Notes under the pieces: generated by a model
The model's database searches: none
What the model was told of the DNA's origin: nothing
The model's input: only the letters and a program-made list of their open reading frames with translations
Program-made: the position numbers and the translations under genes
Origin: Clostridium sp. CAG:440
GTDB lineage: Bacteria > Bacillota > Clostridia > TANB77 > CAG-508
Reading direction: 5' to 3'
NCBI GenBank assembly: GCA_000437215.1
Contig: FR898638.1
Coordinates: 1 to 8,474 of the forward strand
DNA length: 8,474 bases
In this document: positions 1 through 7,381 of the stretch, piece after piece
Layout of the letters: the number at the start of each line of letters is the position of its first letter
How positions within the stretch are numbered: the stretch's first letter is position 1

Positions 1-1
1 C

Positions 2-1297
2 TCTGGAAAAACAAGTTCTGCTATGTACCCATTTACAAAACAGTTTTTAAAATATAATAAAAATAATAAAGAGAAAATAGGAATATTAATATTAGATGTT
101 AAAGGAAATTATTATTCACAAGTAAAAAAATATGTTAATAAATATAATTTAAATAATGATTTAATAATAATACAATTAAATTCAAATATTTATTACAATC
201 CATTACATAAGCCACATTTAAAGCCCCAAATTTTGGCTAACAGAATAAAAACAATTTTAACATTATTTTCAGAAAATAATTCAGAATCTTATTGGTTAGA
301 TAAAGTTGAACAAATTTTAACAGAATGTATAAAAATATGTAGATTATATAATAATGGTTATGTCACATTTTTAGAATTACATAAATTAGTAACAAATGAA
401 GATTATTTTAATGAAAAAATTAAAATAATTAAAGAATTATTTATTTCATCAAAATTAAATAAAAATGAAATATATGAATTAAATGCAAGTTTAGATTTTT
501 TTCAAAAAGAATTTTTTAATTTAGATTCAAGAACTAAAGGAATTTTAATCTCAGAAATTACCCGTATAACAAATACTTTTATTTCAGATTACGACGTATT
601 AAATACTTTTTGTTCTCCTAAAGAAAAATTATCATTTGATGGTTTTTCATCTGTAATTAATGAAGGAAAAATTGTTGTTTTAAACATGAATATTGCTGAA
701 TATTCTCTTCTTTCAAAAATAATTGCAGCATATTTAAAATTAGATTTTCAAACAGAAGTATTACAAAATCTTTCAAACAATAAATCAAAAATATCTGTAT
801 TTATTTGTGATGAATATGATAAATATTGTACAAAAACAGATGGTGACTTTTTTTCTGTAAGTAGAGAAGCAAAATGTATAAATATTGTTAGCACTCAAAG
901 CTATTCATCATTAAAAAATGCATTAAAAGATGATGCTTCTGTAAAAGTAATTATACAAAATTTAATTAATAAAATATGGTTTAGAACTGATGATCTATTT
1001 ACCATTGAAGAAGCTCAAAAACAATTAGGAAAAGAAGAAAAAGTAAAAATATCACGAAGTATTTCTGAAAGTGCAAAAGAAACAAAATTTAGTTATATTA
1101 CGAATACTTTAAATTCACAAGGTTCCAACATATCAGAATCATATAATTCATATAAACAAAATGATTTTATTTTTGAAACTAATTTTTTCACACAAAATTT
1201 AGAAACATTCACCGCACTTACATTTTTATCTGATGGAAATAAAATTTATAAACCATCAAAAATAAAACTATATCCATATTTTAAAGAAAGGGATTAA
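2..1297 (+). CDS. VirD4/TraG-type type IV secretion coupling ATPase, 5'-truncated by the window edge
   Basis: The reading frame is open to the left edge. The first codons (from base 2) read SGKTSSAMYP, the end of a Walker A motif (GxSGKTS), so the ATG at base 23 is an internal methionine. Numbering from that Met, LDVKG at 24-28 matches the DPKGE-like strand that follows the P-loop in VirD4/TraG proteins. GKIVVLNMN at 215-223, Walker B VFICDEY at 259-265, and SREAK...STQSYSSL at 280-297 match the family's conserved C-terminal half, where the TQS-type sensor sits. Family members are hexameric, membrane-anchored ATPases that pass relaxase-bound DNA or protein substrates to the secretion channel; the expected N-terminal membrane helices lie outside the window. 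The gene stops 3 bases before the pilin-like gene, so the two are very probably co-transcribed. VirB4 is a related ATPase, but the REA...TQS pattern favours the coupling protein. Confidence 0.85.
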   Translation, partial: SGKTSSAMYPFTKQFLKYNKNNKEKIGILILDVKGNYYSQVKKYVNKYNLNNDLIIIQLNSNIYYNPLHKPHLKPQILANRIKTILTLFSENNSESYWLDKVEQILTECIKICRLYNNGYVTFLELHKLVTNEDYFNEKIKIIKELFISSKLNKNEIYELNASLDFFQKEFFNLDSRTKGILISEITRITNTFISDYDVLNTFCSPKEKLSFDGFSSVINEGKIVVLNMNIAEYSLLSKIIAAYLKLDFQTEVLQNLSNNKSKISVFICDEYDKYCTKTDGDFFSVSREAKCINIVSTQSYSSLKNALKDDASVKVIIQNLINKIWFRTDDLFTIEEAQKQLGKEEKVKISRSISESAKETKFSYITNTLNSQGSNISESYNSYKQNDFIFETNFFTQNLETFTALTFLSDGNKIYKPSKIKLYPYFKERD

Positions 1298-1300
1298 TAC

Positions 1301-1636
1301 ATGAATATTAAGAAATTATTTTATTTTAATTTTACCATATATTTTTTTATAATTTTTTTATTTAGTTTATCATCAATATCAATAGCTGCAAATGAACCAC
1401 AAATAATTAATAAAATGACTTCAGCATTTGAAAGTATAGAAGGTTGGCTTTTAAAATTATCTACTCCTGCAGCTGCTGTTGCAGTTGGAACAGGAATTTT
1501 TATGAAAAAATTTAGTTTTGGTGACGAAGAAAAAATTAGAACAGGAAAAAAAATAATTAGAGGTTCTTTATTTTCTTATGCATTTATTTTAGCAATTGAT
1601 TTAATTTTATCAGCAATAAAAACATTAATAAGTTAG
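1301..1636 (+). CDS. VirB2/TrbC-like pilin-type small membrane protein of the conjugation system
   Basis: This is a 111-residue protein. Residues 1-30 look like a Sec signal peptide: basic NIKK start, long hydrophobic core, and a small-residue end SIAA before N31. The mature part has two predicted membrane helices, about 52-68 (LSTPAAAVAVGTGIFM) and 86-108. Between them is a short charged loop, FGDEEKIRTGKK. Signal peptide, two helices and a basic cytoplasmic loop of this kind are the layout of VirB2/TrbC pilins and of the pilin-like conjugal transfer proteins of Gram-positive and mycoplasma integrative elements. I infer it forms the pilus- or channel-lining subunit. The start is supported by AAAGGGA at 1287-1293, seven bases upstream of the ATG. 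It sits between the coupling ATPase and the VirB6-like gene. Family membership rests on topology and loop pattern, since pilins diverge strongly. Confidence 0.72.
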   Translation: MNIKKLFYFNFTIYFFIIFLFSLSSISIAANEPQIINKMTSAFESIEGWLLKLSTPAAAVAVGTGIFMKKFSFGDEEKIRTGKKIIRGSLFSYAFILAIDLILSAIKTLIS

Positions 1637-1640
1637 GAGG
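1635..1640 (+). promoter_or_regulatory. Ribosome binding site with unusually short spacing, overlapping a stop codon
   Basis: A perfect AGGAGG starts within the TAG stop codon (1634-1636) of the pilin-like gene and leaves only three bases before the ATG at 1644. Usual spacing is about 5 to 9. No other ATG, GTG or TTG nearby lies in frame, so the start stands. The overlap suggests translational coupling with the upstream gene. Confidence 0.6.
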
Positions 1641-1643
1641 AAA

Positions 1644-2483
1644 ATGGACAATAATAATGTTACTCAAACAATTATTTCAACAATTAATAATATCTTTGAA
1701 CAATTATTTAGTTCTATAGATAATAATTTATATTCAACATTTGATAAAATAACATTCATTAATTCTGACATTTTAAAAGATAATTATTTTAGAAACATTT
1801 TTGGCACCTCTACAACAAATGGAATATTATTAATTGCAAACTCTTTATTAATTGCAATAATTATTTATTTTGCAATTAAATATTTTTTGGCACATTTTAC
1901 ATATTCTAAAATAGAATCTCCAAAACAATTTATTTTTAAATTAATTATTTTTGGTATTTGTATGAATTTTTCATATTTTTTATTAGAAAAATTTTTAGAT
2001 TTATTTTACGATATTTCTTTATCAATCCAAAACATTGGTGAATCAATTTTTCAAAAAAATATTTCTTTTTCTACATTAATTAATACAATTAATTCTACAA
2101 TTTATATAGGAGGAGCTTCAATAAATATTTTTTCAGTTAATGGCTTATTAAAAGGTACTTTAACATTTACTTTATTAAGTCTAGTTTTTTCTTACTCTTT
2201 TAGATATATTATGATTAAAGTATTTGTTTTAATTTCACCATTTGCAATTTTATCTTTATGTTTAGATAACACTTCTTGGTTTTTTAAAGCTTGGATTAAA
2301 AATTTATTTTCTTTACTATTAATTCAAATAATTGTATCTTTAATTCTTGTAATTTTATTTTCTGTAAATACATCAAACAATGATTTATTTTCAAAATTTA
2401 TTTATATTGGCGGAATTTACGCATTAATTAAAGCAAATTCTTTTGTAAGAGAATTTATTGGTGGTATTTCCACAAATATTTAA
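1644..2483 (+). CDS. VirB6/TrbL-like polytopic inner-membrane channel protein
   Basis: This 279-residue protein has a polar N-terminal stretch of about 58 residues followed by at least five hydrophobic segments: roughly 60-82, 97-122, 168-188, 190-207 and 219-242, plus a weaker one at 251-266. The stretch 189-230 has a membrane-embedded SPF (198-200), then a short polar gap and FFKAWIKNLFSLLLIQ. This resembles the conserved core of VirB6/TrbL conjugation proteins, where a proline in a helix precedes a tryptophan-containing helix. In that family the protein forms part of the translocation channel in the cytoplasmic membrane. No enzyme motif is visible. Its place between the pilin-like and VirB3/PrgI-like genes fits the usual gene order of Gram-positive type IV systems. 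The hydrophobic profile is clear; the family call rests on the core pattern and context. Confidence 0.68.
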   Translation: MDNNNVTQTIISTINNIFEQLFSSIDNNLYSTFDKITFINSDILKDNYFRNIFGTSTTNGILLIANSLLIAIIIYFAIKYFLAHFTYSKIESPKQFIFKLIIFGICMNFSYFLLEKFLDLFYDISLSIQNIGESIFQKNISFSTLINTINSTIYIGGASINIFSVNGLLKGTLTFTLLSLVFSYSFRYIMIKVFVLISPFAILSLCLDNTSWFFKAWIKNLFSLLLIQIIVSLILVILFSVNTSNNDLFSKFIYIGGIYALIKANSFVREFIGGISTNI

Positions 2484-2549
2484 TAATATGTGGAAAACAA
2501 TATAAAAATATAACAGGAGTTGATATTTATTGAAATTTATTTTTCCACA
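2466..2549. promoter_or_regulatory. Cluster of three TTTCCACA sequences (DnaA-box-like / inverted repeats)
   Basis: Three related sites occur in 84 bases: ATTTCCACA at 2466-2474 (+), TTTTCCACA read on the minus strand at 2497-2489, and TTTTCCACA at 2541-2549 (+). The last two differ from the DnaA box TTATCCACA by one base. They also form inverted repeats (8 bp between the first two sites, 9 bp between the last two), so RNA stems around the gene junction at 2483-2530 are an alternative reading. Two of the copies lie in coding sequence. I saw no other equally good match in the window by eye. Function is uncertain. Confidence 0.25.
2515..2519 (+). promoter_or_regulatory. Ribosome binding site deciding a TTG start
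   Basis: AGGAG lies ten bases before the TTG at 2530-2532. An in-frame TGA stop at 2521-2523 rules out any earlier start. No in-frame ATG occurs until deep in the protein, after the membrane segments, so TTG is the only start that keeps the N-terminal FIFPQNYNFKNK region. Confidence 0.6.
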
Positions 2550-2814
2550 AAATTATAATTTTAAAAATAAAATATTAGGTATTATAGATTATACAACATT
2601 AATATTTAATATTATTTGGATTGCATTAATTGTTTTTTTATTAAATATTATTTTTAATAATTTAAATATAAAAATATTTTTTACAATTATTTTTTGTTTT
2701 CCAATTATTATTTTAAGTTTAATTGGATTTAATGGAGAAAATATTTTATATGTATTTTCTTACATGTTTAAATATATATTTAAGCAAAAATTATATCTTT
2801 ACAATAAACATTAA
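2530..2814 (+). CDS. PrgI/VirB3-like small membrane protein (TTG start)
   Basis: This is a 94-residue protein starting at TTG. The N-terminus FIFPQNYNFKNKILG is followed by two hydrophobic helices, about 21-43 and 47-68, separated by a short NNLNIK linker. A basic, aromatic tail (FKYIFKQKLYLYNKH) ends the protein. This layout, an N-terminal proline-containing segment, a helical hairpin and a short cytoplasmic tail, is that of PrgI/VirB3/TrbD proteins. These sit in the membrane beside the VirB4 ATPase and anchor it to the channel. In most systems the VirB4 gene follows directly or is fused; here it does not. The gene is separated from the VirB6-like gene by 46 bases with no promoter or terminator that I can recognise. 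The call rests on size, topology and context and is less certain than for the larger neighbours. Confidence 0.6.
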   Translation: MKFIFPQNYNFKNKILGIIDYTTLIFNIIWIALIVFLLNIIFNNLNIKIFFTIIFCFPIIILSLIGFNGENILYVFSYMFKYIFKQKLYLYNKH

Positions 2815-2831
2815 AATTTATTCTATTTTCC

Positions 2832-2860
2832 TTGAATTTTTTGTCTAAAACTTGTATAAT
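2832..2860 (+). promoter_or_regulatory. SigA-type promoter of the dnaD-like / helicase-loader operon
   Basis: TTGAAT (2832-2837) and a perfect TATAAT (2855-2860) are separated by exactly 17 bases. Transcription should begin near 2867, giving a leader of about 35 bases before the ATG at 2902. It lies in the gap after the secretion genes, so the replication genes have their own control. Confidence 0.75.
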
Positions 2861-2871
2861 TTGTTATACAA
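2852..2871. promoter_or_regulatory. Palindromic operator overlapping the -10 box
   Basis: TTGTATAA (2852-2859) and TTATACAA (2864-2871) form a perfect 8-bp inverted repeat around the 4-base spacer TTTG. The left arm covers most of the -10 box and the right arm covers the expected transcription start. Such placement is typical of a repressor site. The stem is too AT-rich and lacks the following T-run needed for a terminator. The repressor is not identified; the DnaD-like protein with its N-terminal winged helix is one candidate for autoregulation. Confidence 0.5.
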
Positions 2872-2901
2872 AACAGATAAATTTAAGGGAGATATGTTTA
2901 A

Positions 2902-3888
2902 ATGAAAATAGAAAAAAACGAAAAAGCTTTGTTATTTTCGGAAACACCAATACCAGATATTTTTTTTGCAGAACATTTATCACAAATACCAGGTGATTAT
3001 TTAAAAATATATTTATATATGGTTTTCCTTTCTAAATATAATAAAGATATAAAATTAAATGATTTATCAAAAAAATTAGCAATTCCATTAAAAACCATAA
3101 CAGAAGCAACAAAATTTCTAGAAGACAATAAATTAATATTAAAAAAGACTACAGGCTATATAATTATAGATTTGCAAGAAGCTACTCTTCATGAGTTATA
3201 TACACCAAATTTAACAGCATCAAAAGAAACAATAGAAAAAACAGCCAAAAATAAATCTAGAGCTAAAGCTATTGAACATATTAATAACATGTATTTTCAA
3301 GGAATTATGGGACCATCTTGGTATAATGACATTGATTTGTGGTTTAAAAAATATGGATTTGATGAACAAGTCATGATTGCATTATTTGACTATTGCTATA
3401 ATCGTTCTGCAATGCACAGAAATTATGTACAAACTGTCGCTGAAGCATGGGGAAATAATAAAATTAAAACTTGGACAGACCTAGAAACATACTCTCAACA
3501 AGAAGATAAATTATTGAAAATAAAAAAGTTAATAGCAAAAAAACTTGGAAAACACTCTGGTCTTACACAATATGAAGAAGCTTATATAGAGTCATGGGTA
3601 TTAAATTATGGTTATGACATGGATATAATTGAAATTGCATTAAAACGTACTACATATAAACAAAATCCTACATTTGAATATATAAATAATATAATATCTG
3701 ACTGGCATGAAAGAAATCTAAAAACTCCTGCTGAAGTTACAACATTTATAGAACAAAGAAATAAACAAACAAAAGATGTTAAAAACCTTAAACAAAGTGT
3801 ATCAAAAGCAAATTATGCCCAAAGACAATATGATAACTTAGATTTTCTATATGCAAATAATAATTTAAAAGGAGATTCTAATGTCTAA
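2902..3888 (+). CDS. DnaD-domain replication initiation / primosomal protein
   Basis: This 328-residue protein has an N-terminal winged-helix-like region, about 15-95 (...LNDLSKKLAIPLKTITEATKF...), then a charged linker. Two tandem DnaD/DnaB_2-type domains follow, about 118-197 and 205-275. The first ends in the VAEAWGNNKIKTWTDLE pattern (179-195). The second carries the characteristic YINNIISDWHERNLKT (260-274). Proteins with this architecture act in Bacillota primosome assembly, remodelling DNA and helping bring helicase and loader to the origin or stalled forks. The start has GGGAG at 2887-2891, ten bases upstream. An ATG at 2894 is out of frame and stops after three codons. The gene overlaps the helicase-loader gene by 8 bases, implying translational coupling and a joint role in helicase loading. 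Phage and plasmid replication proteins share the domain, but the neighbours favour the chromosomal version. Confidence 0.85.
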   Translation: MKIEKNEKALLFSETPIPDIFFAEHLSQIPGDYLKIYLYMVFLSKYNKDIKLNDLSKKLAIPLKTITEATKFLEDNKLILKKTTGYIIIDLQEATLHELYTPNLTASKETIEKTAKNKSRAKAIEHINNMYFQGIMGPSWYNDIDLWFKKYGFDEQVMIALFDYCYNRSAMHRNYVQTVAEAWGNNKIKTWTDLETYSQQEDKLLKIKKLIAKKLGKHSGLTQYEEAYIESWVLNYGYDMDIIEIALKRTTYKQNPTFEYINNIISDWHERNLKTPAEVTTFIEQRNKQTKDVKNLKQSVSKANYAQRQYDNLDFLYANNNLKGDSNV

Positions 3889-4889
3889 TGAAATCTTAGA
3901 TTCTTTATTAAAAGAATATGATAGAAAAAAAATGAAAGCAGAAAATGACCTTTTACTAAGAAAGGAAAATTTATATAATTCTATACCTCGTTTACAAGAA
4001 ATTGAAGATGAATTAAATAAATTTGCTATTTATACCGCAAAAAGTATTTTAAATGGAAATAAGGAAAGTTTATCTGAATTAAATATTAAAGCAAATAAAT
4101 TAAAAAAAGAAAAAGAACAAATTTTACAATTACATGGTTTAGATTTATCTTACTTAAAACCAAATTATGAATGTAAAATTTGTAATGATACTGGCTATTA
4201 TTTAAATTCTGAAAATAAAAGTATTATGTGTAATTGCCTAAAACAAAAATTATTAGATATTTCATTTAATAATTCTAATATTTCCAATTTAAATAAAGAA
4301 AATTTTGAAAAATTTAATCCTCTTATGTATTCAGATGAAGTAGATGTTGCAAAATATAAATTTAATATTTCTCCAAGAAATAATATATTAAAAATAAAAG
4401 AAAAATCAATTGAATTTATAAATAATTTTGACAATGAAAATTATAAAAATTTATTATTTACTGGAAATGCTGGTTTGCGGAAAAACATTTATGTCTAACT
4501 GTATTGCTGGTGAATTATTAAAAAAAGGAAAAACAGTCCTTTACCAAACAGCTCCTGTATTACTTGAAAATATAATAAATTATAAAATGAGTAAGCAAAA
4601 AGATTCTCAAAATAATTTTTATAAATCTATTTTGGAATCTGACTTGTTAATTATAGATGATTTAGGAACAGAGAGTTTAAATAGTATGAAATTAAGTGAA
4701 TTATTTACAATATTAAATACAAGATTACTTAATTTAAATAATAAAATTACTAAAACAATTATTTCTACAAATTTAGGAATTAAAGATATATTCAATTTTT
4801 ACGAAGAACGTATTGGTTCAAGAATTGCTGGATATTATGATATTTATTATTTCTTTGGAGATGATATTAGATTTAAAATTAATCGTTAA
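3881..4889 (+). pseudogene. DnaI/DnaC-like AAA+ helicase loader, split by a +1 frameshift in the Walker A motif
   Basis: The frame from 3881 encodes residues 1-199. It then meets an extra base, C4478, and stops at 4496-4498. Skipping that base restores a 335-residue protein ending at 4889. N-terminal residues about 1-90 are charged and helical. A CxxC...CxC cluster (C98, C101, C117, C119) resembles the zinc site in front of the DnaI-type ATPase. The restored P-loop is GNAGLGKT at 195-202, the Walker B is LLIIDD at 255-260, sensor 1 is STN at 295-297, and the arginine-finger region is RIGSR at 310-314. The family uses ATP to load the replicative helicase onto DNA. AAGGAG at 3869-3874, six bases before the ATG, supports the start. 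As written the product lacks all ATPase motifs after the P-loop. Both halves stay otherwise open and conserved, so a sequencing or assembly error or a very recent mutation is more likely than an old pseudogene. Confidence 0.85.
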
Positions 4890-4921
4890 AAAAATTCTCA
4901 TATAAAATATGAGAATTTTTT
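4889..4921. terminator. Bidirectional intrinsic terminator between convergent genes
   Basis: The left arm 4889-4903 (A-tract then TTCTCATAT) pairs perfectly with 4907-4921 (ATATGAGAA then T-tract): 15 base pairs around a 3-base AAA loop. The T-run follows the stem on the plus strand. The A-run before it gives a U-run on the minus strand, so it can end both the helicase-loader transcript and the gyrA transcript, whose stop codon is at 4934-4936. Confidence 0.88.
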
Positions 4922-4933
4922 ATTTATTTTTAT

Positions 4934-7381
4934 TTATTCTTCACTGTCATTAATTTCAGGTGTTAAAGTTTCAATGCTTACTACTTTTCCTCCATCACTA
5001 GTTCTCATTAATGTTACCCCTTGTGTTGCTCTTCCTAAAATACTTATGTCTTTAACATGAATTCTAATAATTGTTCCTTTTTCAGTAATTAGCATTGCAT
5101 CATCTTCGTCATTTGCAATTCTTACTCCTACAATATCTCCAGTTTTTGGAGTTATTTTATAAGTAATTACTCCTTTTCCGCCTCTAATTTGAACTCTATA
5201 TTCATCTAATTCTGTTCTTTTTCCAAAACCATTTTCTGTAATTGCTAAAAGAGTTGCTTTGCTTCCTGTAATTATAGATTCCATTCCAATTACAACATCA
5301 TCACTATCTAGTCTAATTCCAATAACTCCTTGAGCTATCCTTCCAATTGGTCTTACATCTTTTTCGTCAAACGTTATACTCATACCTTTTTTAGTTACTA
5401 ATACAACATTATCTTCTCCATCTGTTAATCTTACTGCAATTAATTCATCTTCTTCTTTTAATGTAATTGCTTGAAGTCCTGTTTTTCTTGCAGAATTATA
5501 TTCATTTAGGGCTGTTTTCTTTATTAATCCATTTTTTGTAGCCATTAATAAATATTTTCCTTCTGCAAAATTTTGAATTGGAATTATTGCAGATATTTTT
5601 TCTCCTGGATCTAAACTTAATAAATTAACAATAGCTGTTCCTCTAGCTGTTCTACCGGCTTCTGGTATTTCATATCCTCTTAATCTATACAATTTACCTT
5701 TATTGCTAAAGAATAATATCGTATCATGTGTTGAAGCAGTAAAGATTTGTTTAACAAAATCCTCTTCTCTTGTTGCAATTCCAATAATTCCTTTTCCGCC
5801 TCTTCTTTGACTTTTATATGTATCAATTGGCATTCTTTTAATATAACCAAAATGTGTTAATGCAACAACTGATTGCTCTTCTTTTATAAGATCCTCAACG
5901 TTTATTTCGCCTTCTGCTGCAACAATTTTTGTTTTTCTTTCATCTCCAAATTTATCTCTAATTTGAATTAATTCTTCTTTTATTATATCAAAGACTAGTC
6001 TTTCACTACTTAATATTTCTCTTAAATGTGCAATTAATTCCATTAAAGCTTTATATTCTTCTTCGATTTTTTCACGTTGCAATCCAGATAGAGTCTTTAA
6101 TCTCATATCTAATATTGCTTGTGCTTGTACATCTGTAAGTCCAAATCTTTCCATTAATTTTTCTTTTGGATCATCATAAGAAGAACGTATAATATTAATT
6201 ACTTCATCGATATTATCTAAAGCTATTTTTAATCCTTCTAAAATATGAGCTCTAGCAAGAGCTTTATCTAATTCAAATTGTGTTCTTCTAAGAATAACAT
6301 CTTTTCTGTGATCAATATAATAATCAAGACATTGTCTTAATGTTAGTACTTTTGGCTCTCCATTAACTAGAGCTAACATTATAATTCCAAAAGTATCTTG
6401 CATTTGAGTATTTTTATACAATTGGTTTAATACAACTTGAGCATTTGCATCTCTTTTTAACTCAATAACAATTCTAACTCTATCTATTCTATCAGATTCA
6501 TCTCTTATTTCTGAAATTCCTTCAATTCTTTTTTCTCTTACCAATCTAGCCATATTTTCTATTAATTTTGCTTTATTAACTTGATATGGTAATGAAGAAA
6601 CAATAATTCTTTGTTTAGTATTACTCATTTCTTCTATTTCTGCTTCTGCTCTTACAGTAATTTTTCCTTTTCCTGTTGTATATGCTTGTTTTATTCCTTC
6701 AATTCCTAGTATTATACCTCCAGTTGGGAAATCTGGTCCTTTTATTACAGACATTAAGTCTTCATTTGTTACTTCATCTTCATCTATAATTTTAATAATT
6801 CCATTTATTACTTCTGTTAAATTATGTGGTGGTATATTTGTTGCCATACCTACAGCAATTCCTGAAGAACCATTGACAAGTAATGCCGGAATTCTTGCTG
6901 GTAATACAGTTGGTTCTTGTAATCTATCATCATAGTTTGGCATAAAATTAACAGTATTTTTTTCAATATCTGTAAGCATATATTCTGATATTTTTGACAT
7001 TCTTGCTTCAGTATACCTCATAGCAGCTGCTCCGTCACCATCAATTGAACCAAAATTACCATGTCCATCAATTAACATATATCTCATAGAAAAATCTTGA
7101 GCCATTCTAACCATTGCATCATAAACAGAACTATCTCCATGTGGGTGATATCTACCTAAAACAGATCCTACTGTATTAGCACATTTTCTGTAAGGTTTGT
7201 CAGATGTTATACCATCTTCATACATAGCATATAAAATTCTTCTATGTACGGGTTTTAATCCATCTCTAACATCTGGTAACGCACGCGATACAATAACACT
7301 CATTGCATAGTCTATATATGCAGTTCTCATCTCTTTTTCTATATCTCTTTCTATAACTTTTCCGTCACGTCTTTCTTCCAT
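4934..7381 (-). CDS. gyrA: DNA gyrase subunit A
   Basis: This 815-residue protein is full length for GyrA. The N-terminal breakage-reunion domain starts with the typical DYAMSVIVSRALPDVRDGLK (24-43). The catalytic tyrosine is Y123 in AAAMRYTEAR, next to the conserved arginine R122. The quinolone-determining region HGDSSVYD (81-88) has serine at 84 and aspartate at 88, the usual susceptible residues. The GyrA box QRRGGKG at 525-531 marks the DNA-wrapping beta-pinwheel and separates GyrA from ParC; a related QIRGGKG is at 731-737. The protein pairs with GyrB to introduce negative supercoils using ATP. GAGGG lies six bases before the ATG on the minus strand. gyrB, often directly upstream in Bacillota, is not adjacent here. 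The gene is visibly richer in G+C than the secretion genes, as expected for a conserved, highly expressed gene. Confidence 0.98.
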   Translation of the reverse strand: MEERRDGKVIERDIEKEMRTAYIDYAMSVIVSRALPDVRDGLKPVHRRILYAMYEDGITSDKPYRKCANTVGSVLGRYHPHGDSSVYDAMVRMAQDFSMRYMLIDGHGNFGSIDGDGAAAMRYTEARMSKISEYMLTDIEKNTVNFMPNYDDRLQEPTVLPARIPALLVNGSSGIAVGMATNIPPHNLTEVINGIIKIIDEDEVTNEDLMSVIKGPDFPTGGIILGIEGIKQAYTTGKGKITVRAEAEIEEMSNTKQRIIVSSLPYQVNKAKLIENMARLVREKRIEGISEIRDESDRIDRVRIVIELKRDANAQVVLNQLYKNTQMQDTFGIIMLALVNGEPKVLTLRQCLDYYIDHRKDVILRRTQFELDKALARAHILEGLKIALDNIDEVINIIRSSYDDPKEKLMERFGLTDVQAQAILDMRLKTLSGLQREKIEEEYKALMELIAHLREILSSERLVFDIIKEELIQIRDKFGDERKTKIVAAEGEINVEDLIKEEQSVVALTHFGYIKRMPIDTYKSQRRGGKGIIGIATREEDFVKQIFTASTHDTILFFSNKGKLYRLRGYEIPEAGRTARGTAIVNLLSLDPGEKISAIIPIQNFAEGKYLLMATKNGLIKKTALNEYNSARKTGLQAITLKEEDELIAVRLTDGEDNVVLVTKKGMSITFDEKDVRPIGRIAQGVIGIRLDSDDVVIGMESIITGSKATLLAITENGFGKRTELDEYRVQIRGGKGVITYKITPKTGDIVGVRIANDEDDAMLITEKGTIIRIHVKDISILGRATQGVTLMRTSDGGKVVSIETLTPEINDSEE

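Noticed and set aside
2815..2850. Terminator after the type IV secretion genes
   Set aside because: T-runs are present but no stable stem precedes them; AT-only pairings here are expected by chance.
2852..2871. Reading the inverted repeat as a terminator
   Set aside because: It has only one G-C pair per arm and no T-run follows; its position over a perfect -10 box fits an operator better.
2894..2905. ATG at 2894 as the start of the DnaD-like protein or as a leader peptide
   Set aside because: It is in another frame and stops after three codons; the in-frame ATG at 2902 has a usable ribosome binding site.
4198..4434. Minus-strand open frame of 78 codons
   Set aside because: It lies antisense within the helicase-loader gene, has no ribosome binding site or recognisable motif, and mirrors AT-rich coding sequence.
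4428..4889. Separate gene starting at the ATG at 4428
   Set aside because: Its first 17 codons are the out-of-frame reading of the upstream half. From GKT onward it is the C-terminal part of the same AAA+ protein, so it is one split gene.
4934..7381. Topoisomerase IV subunit ParC instead of GyrA
   Set aside because: The intact GyrA box QRRGGKG at 525-531 and the full-length C-terminal pinwheel identify GyrA.
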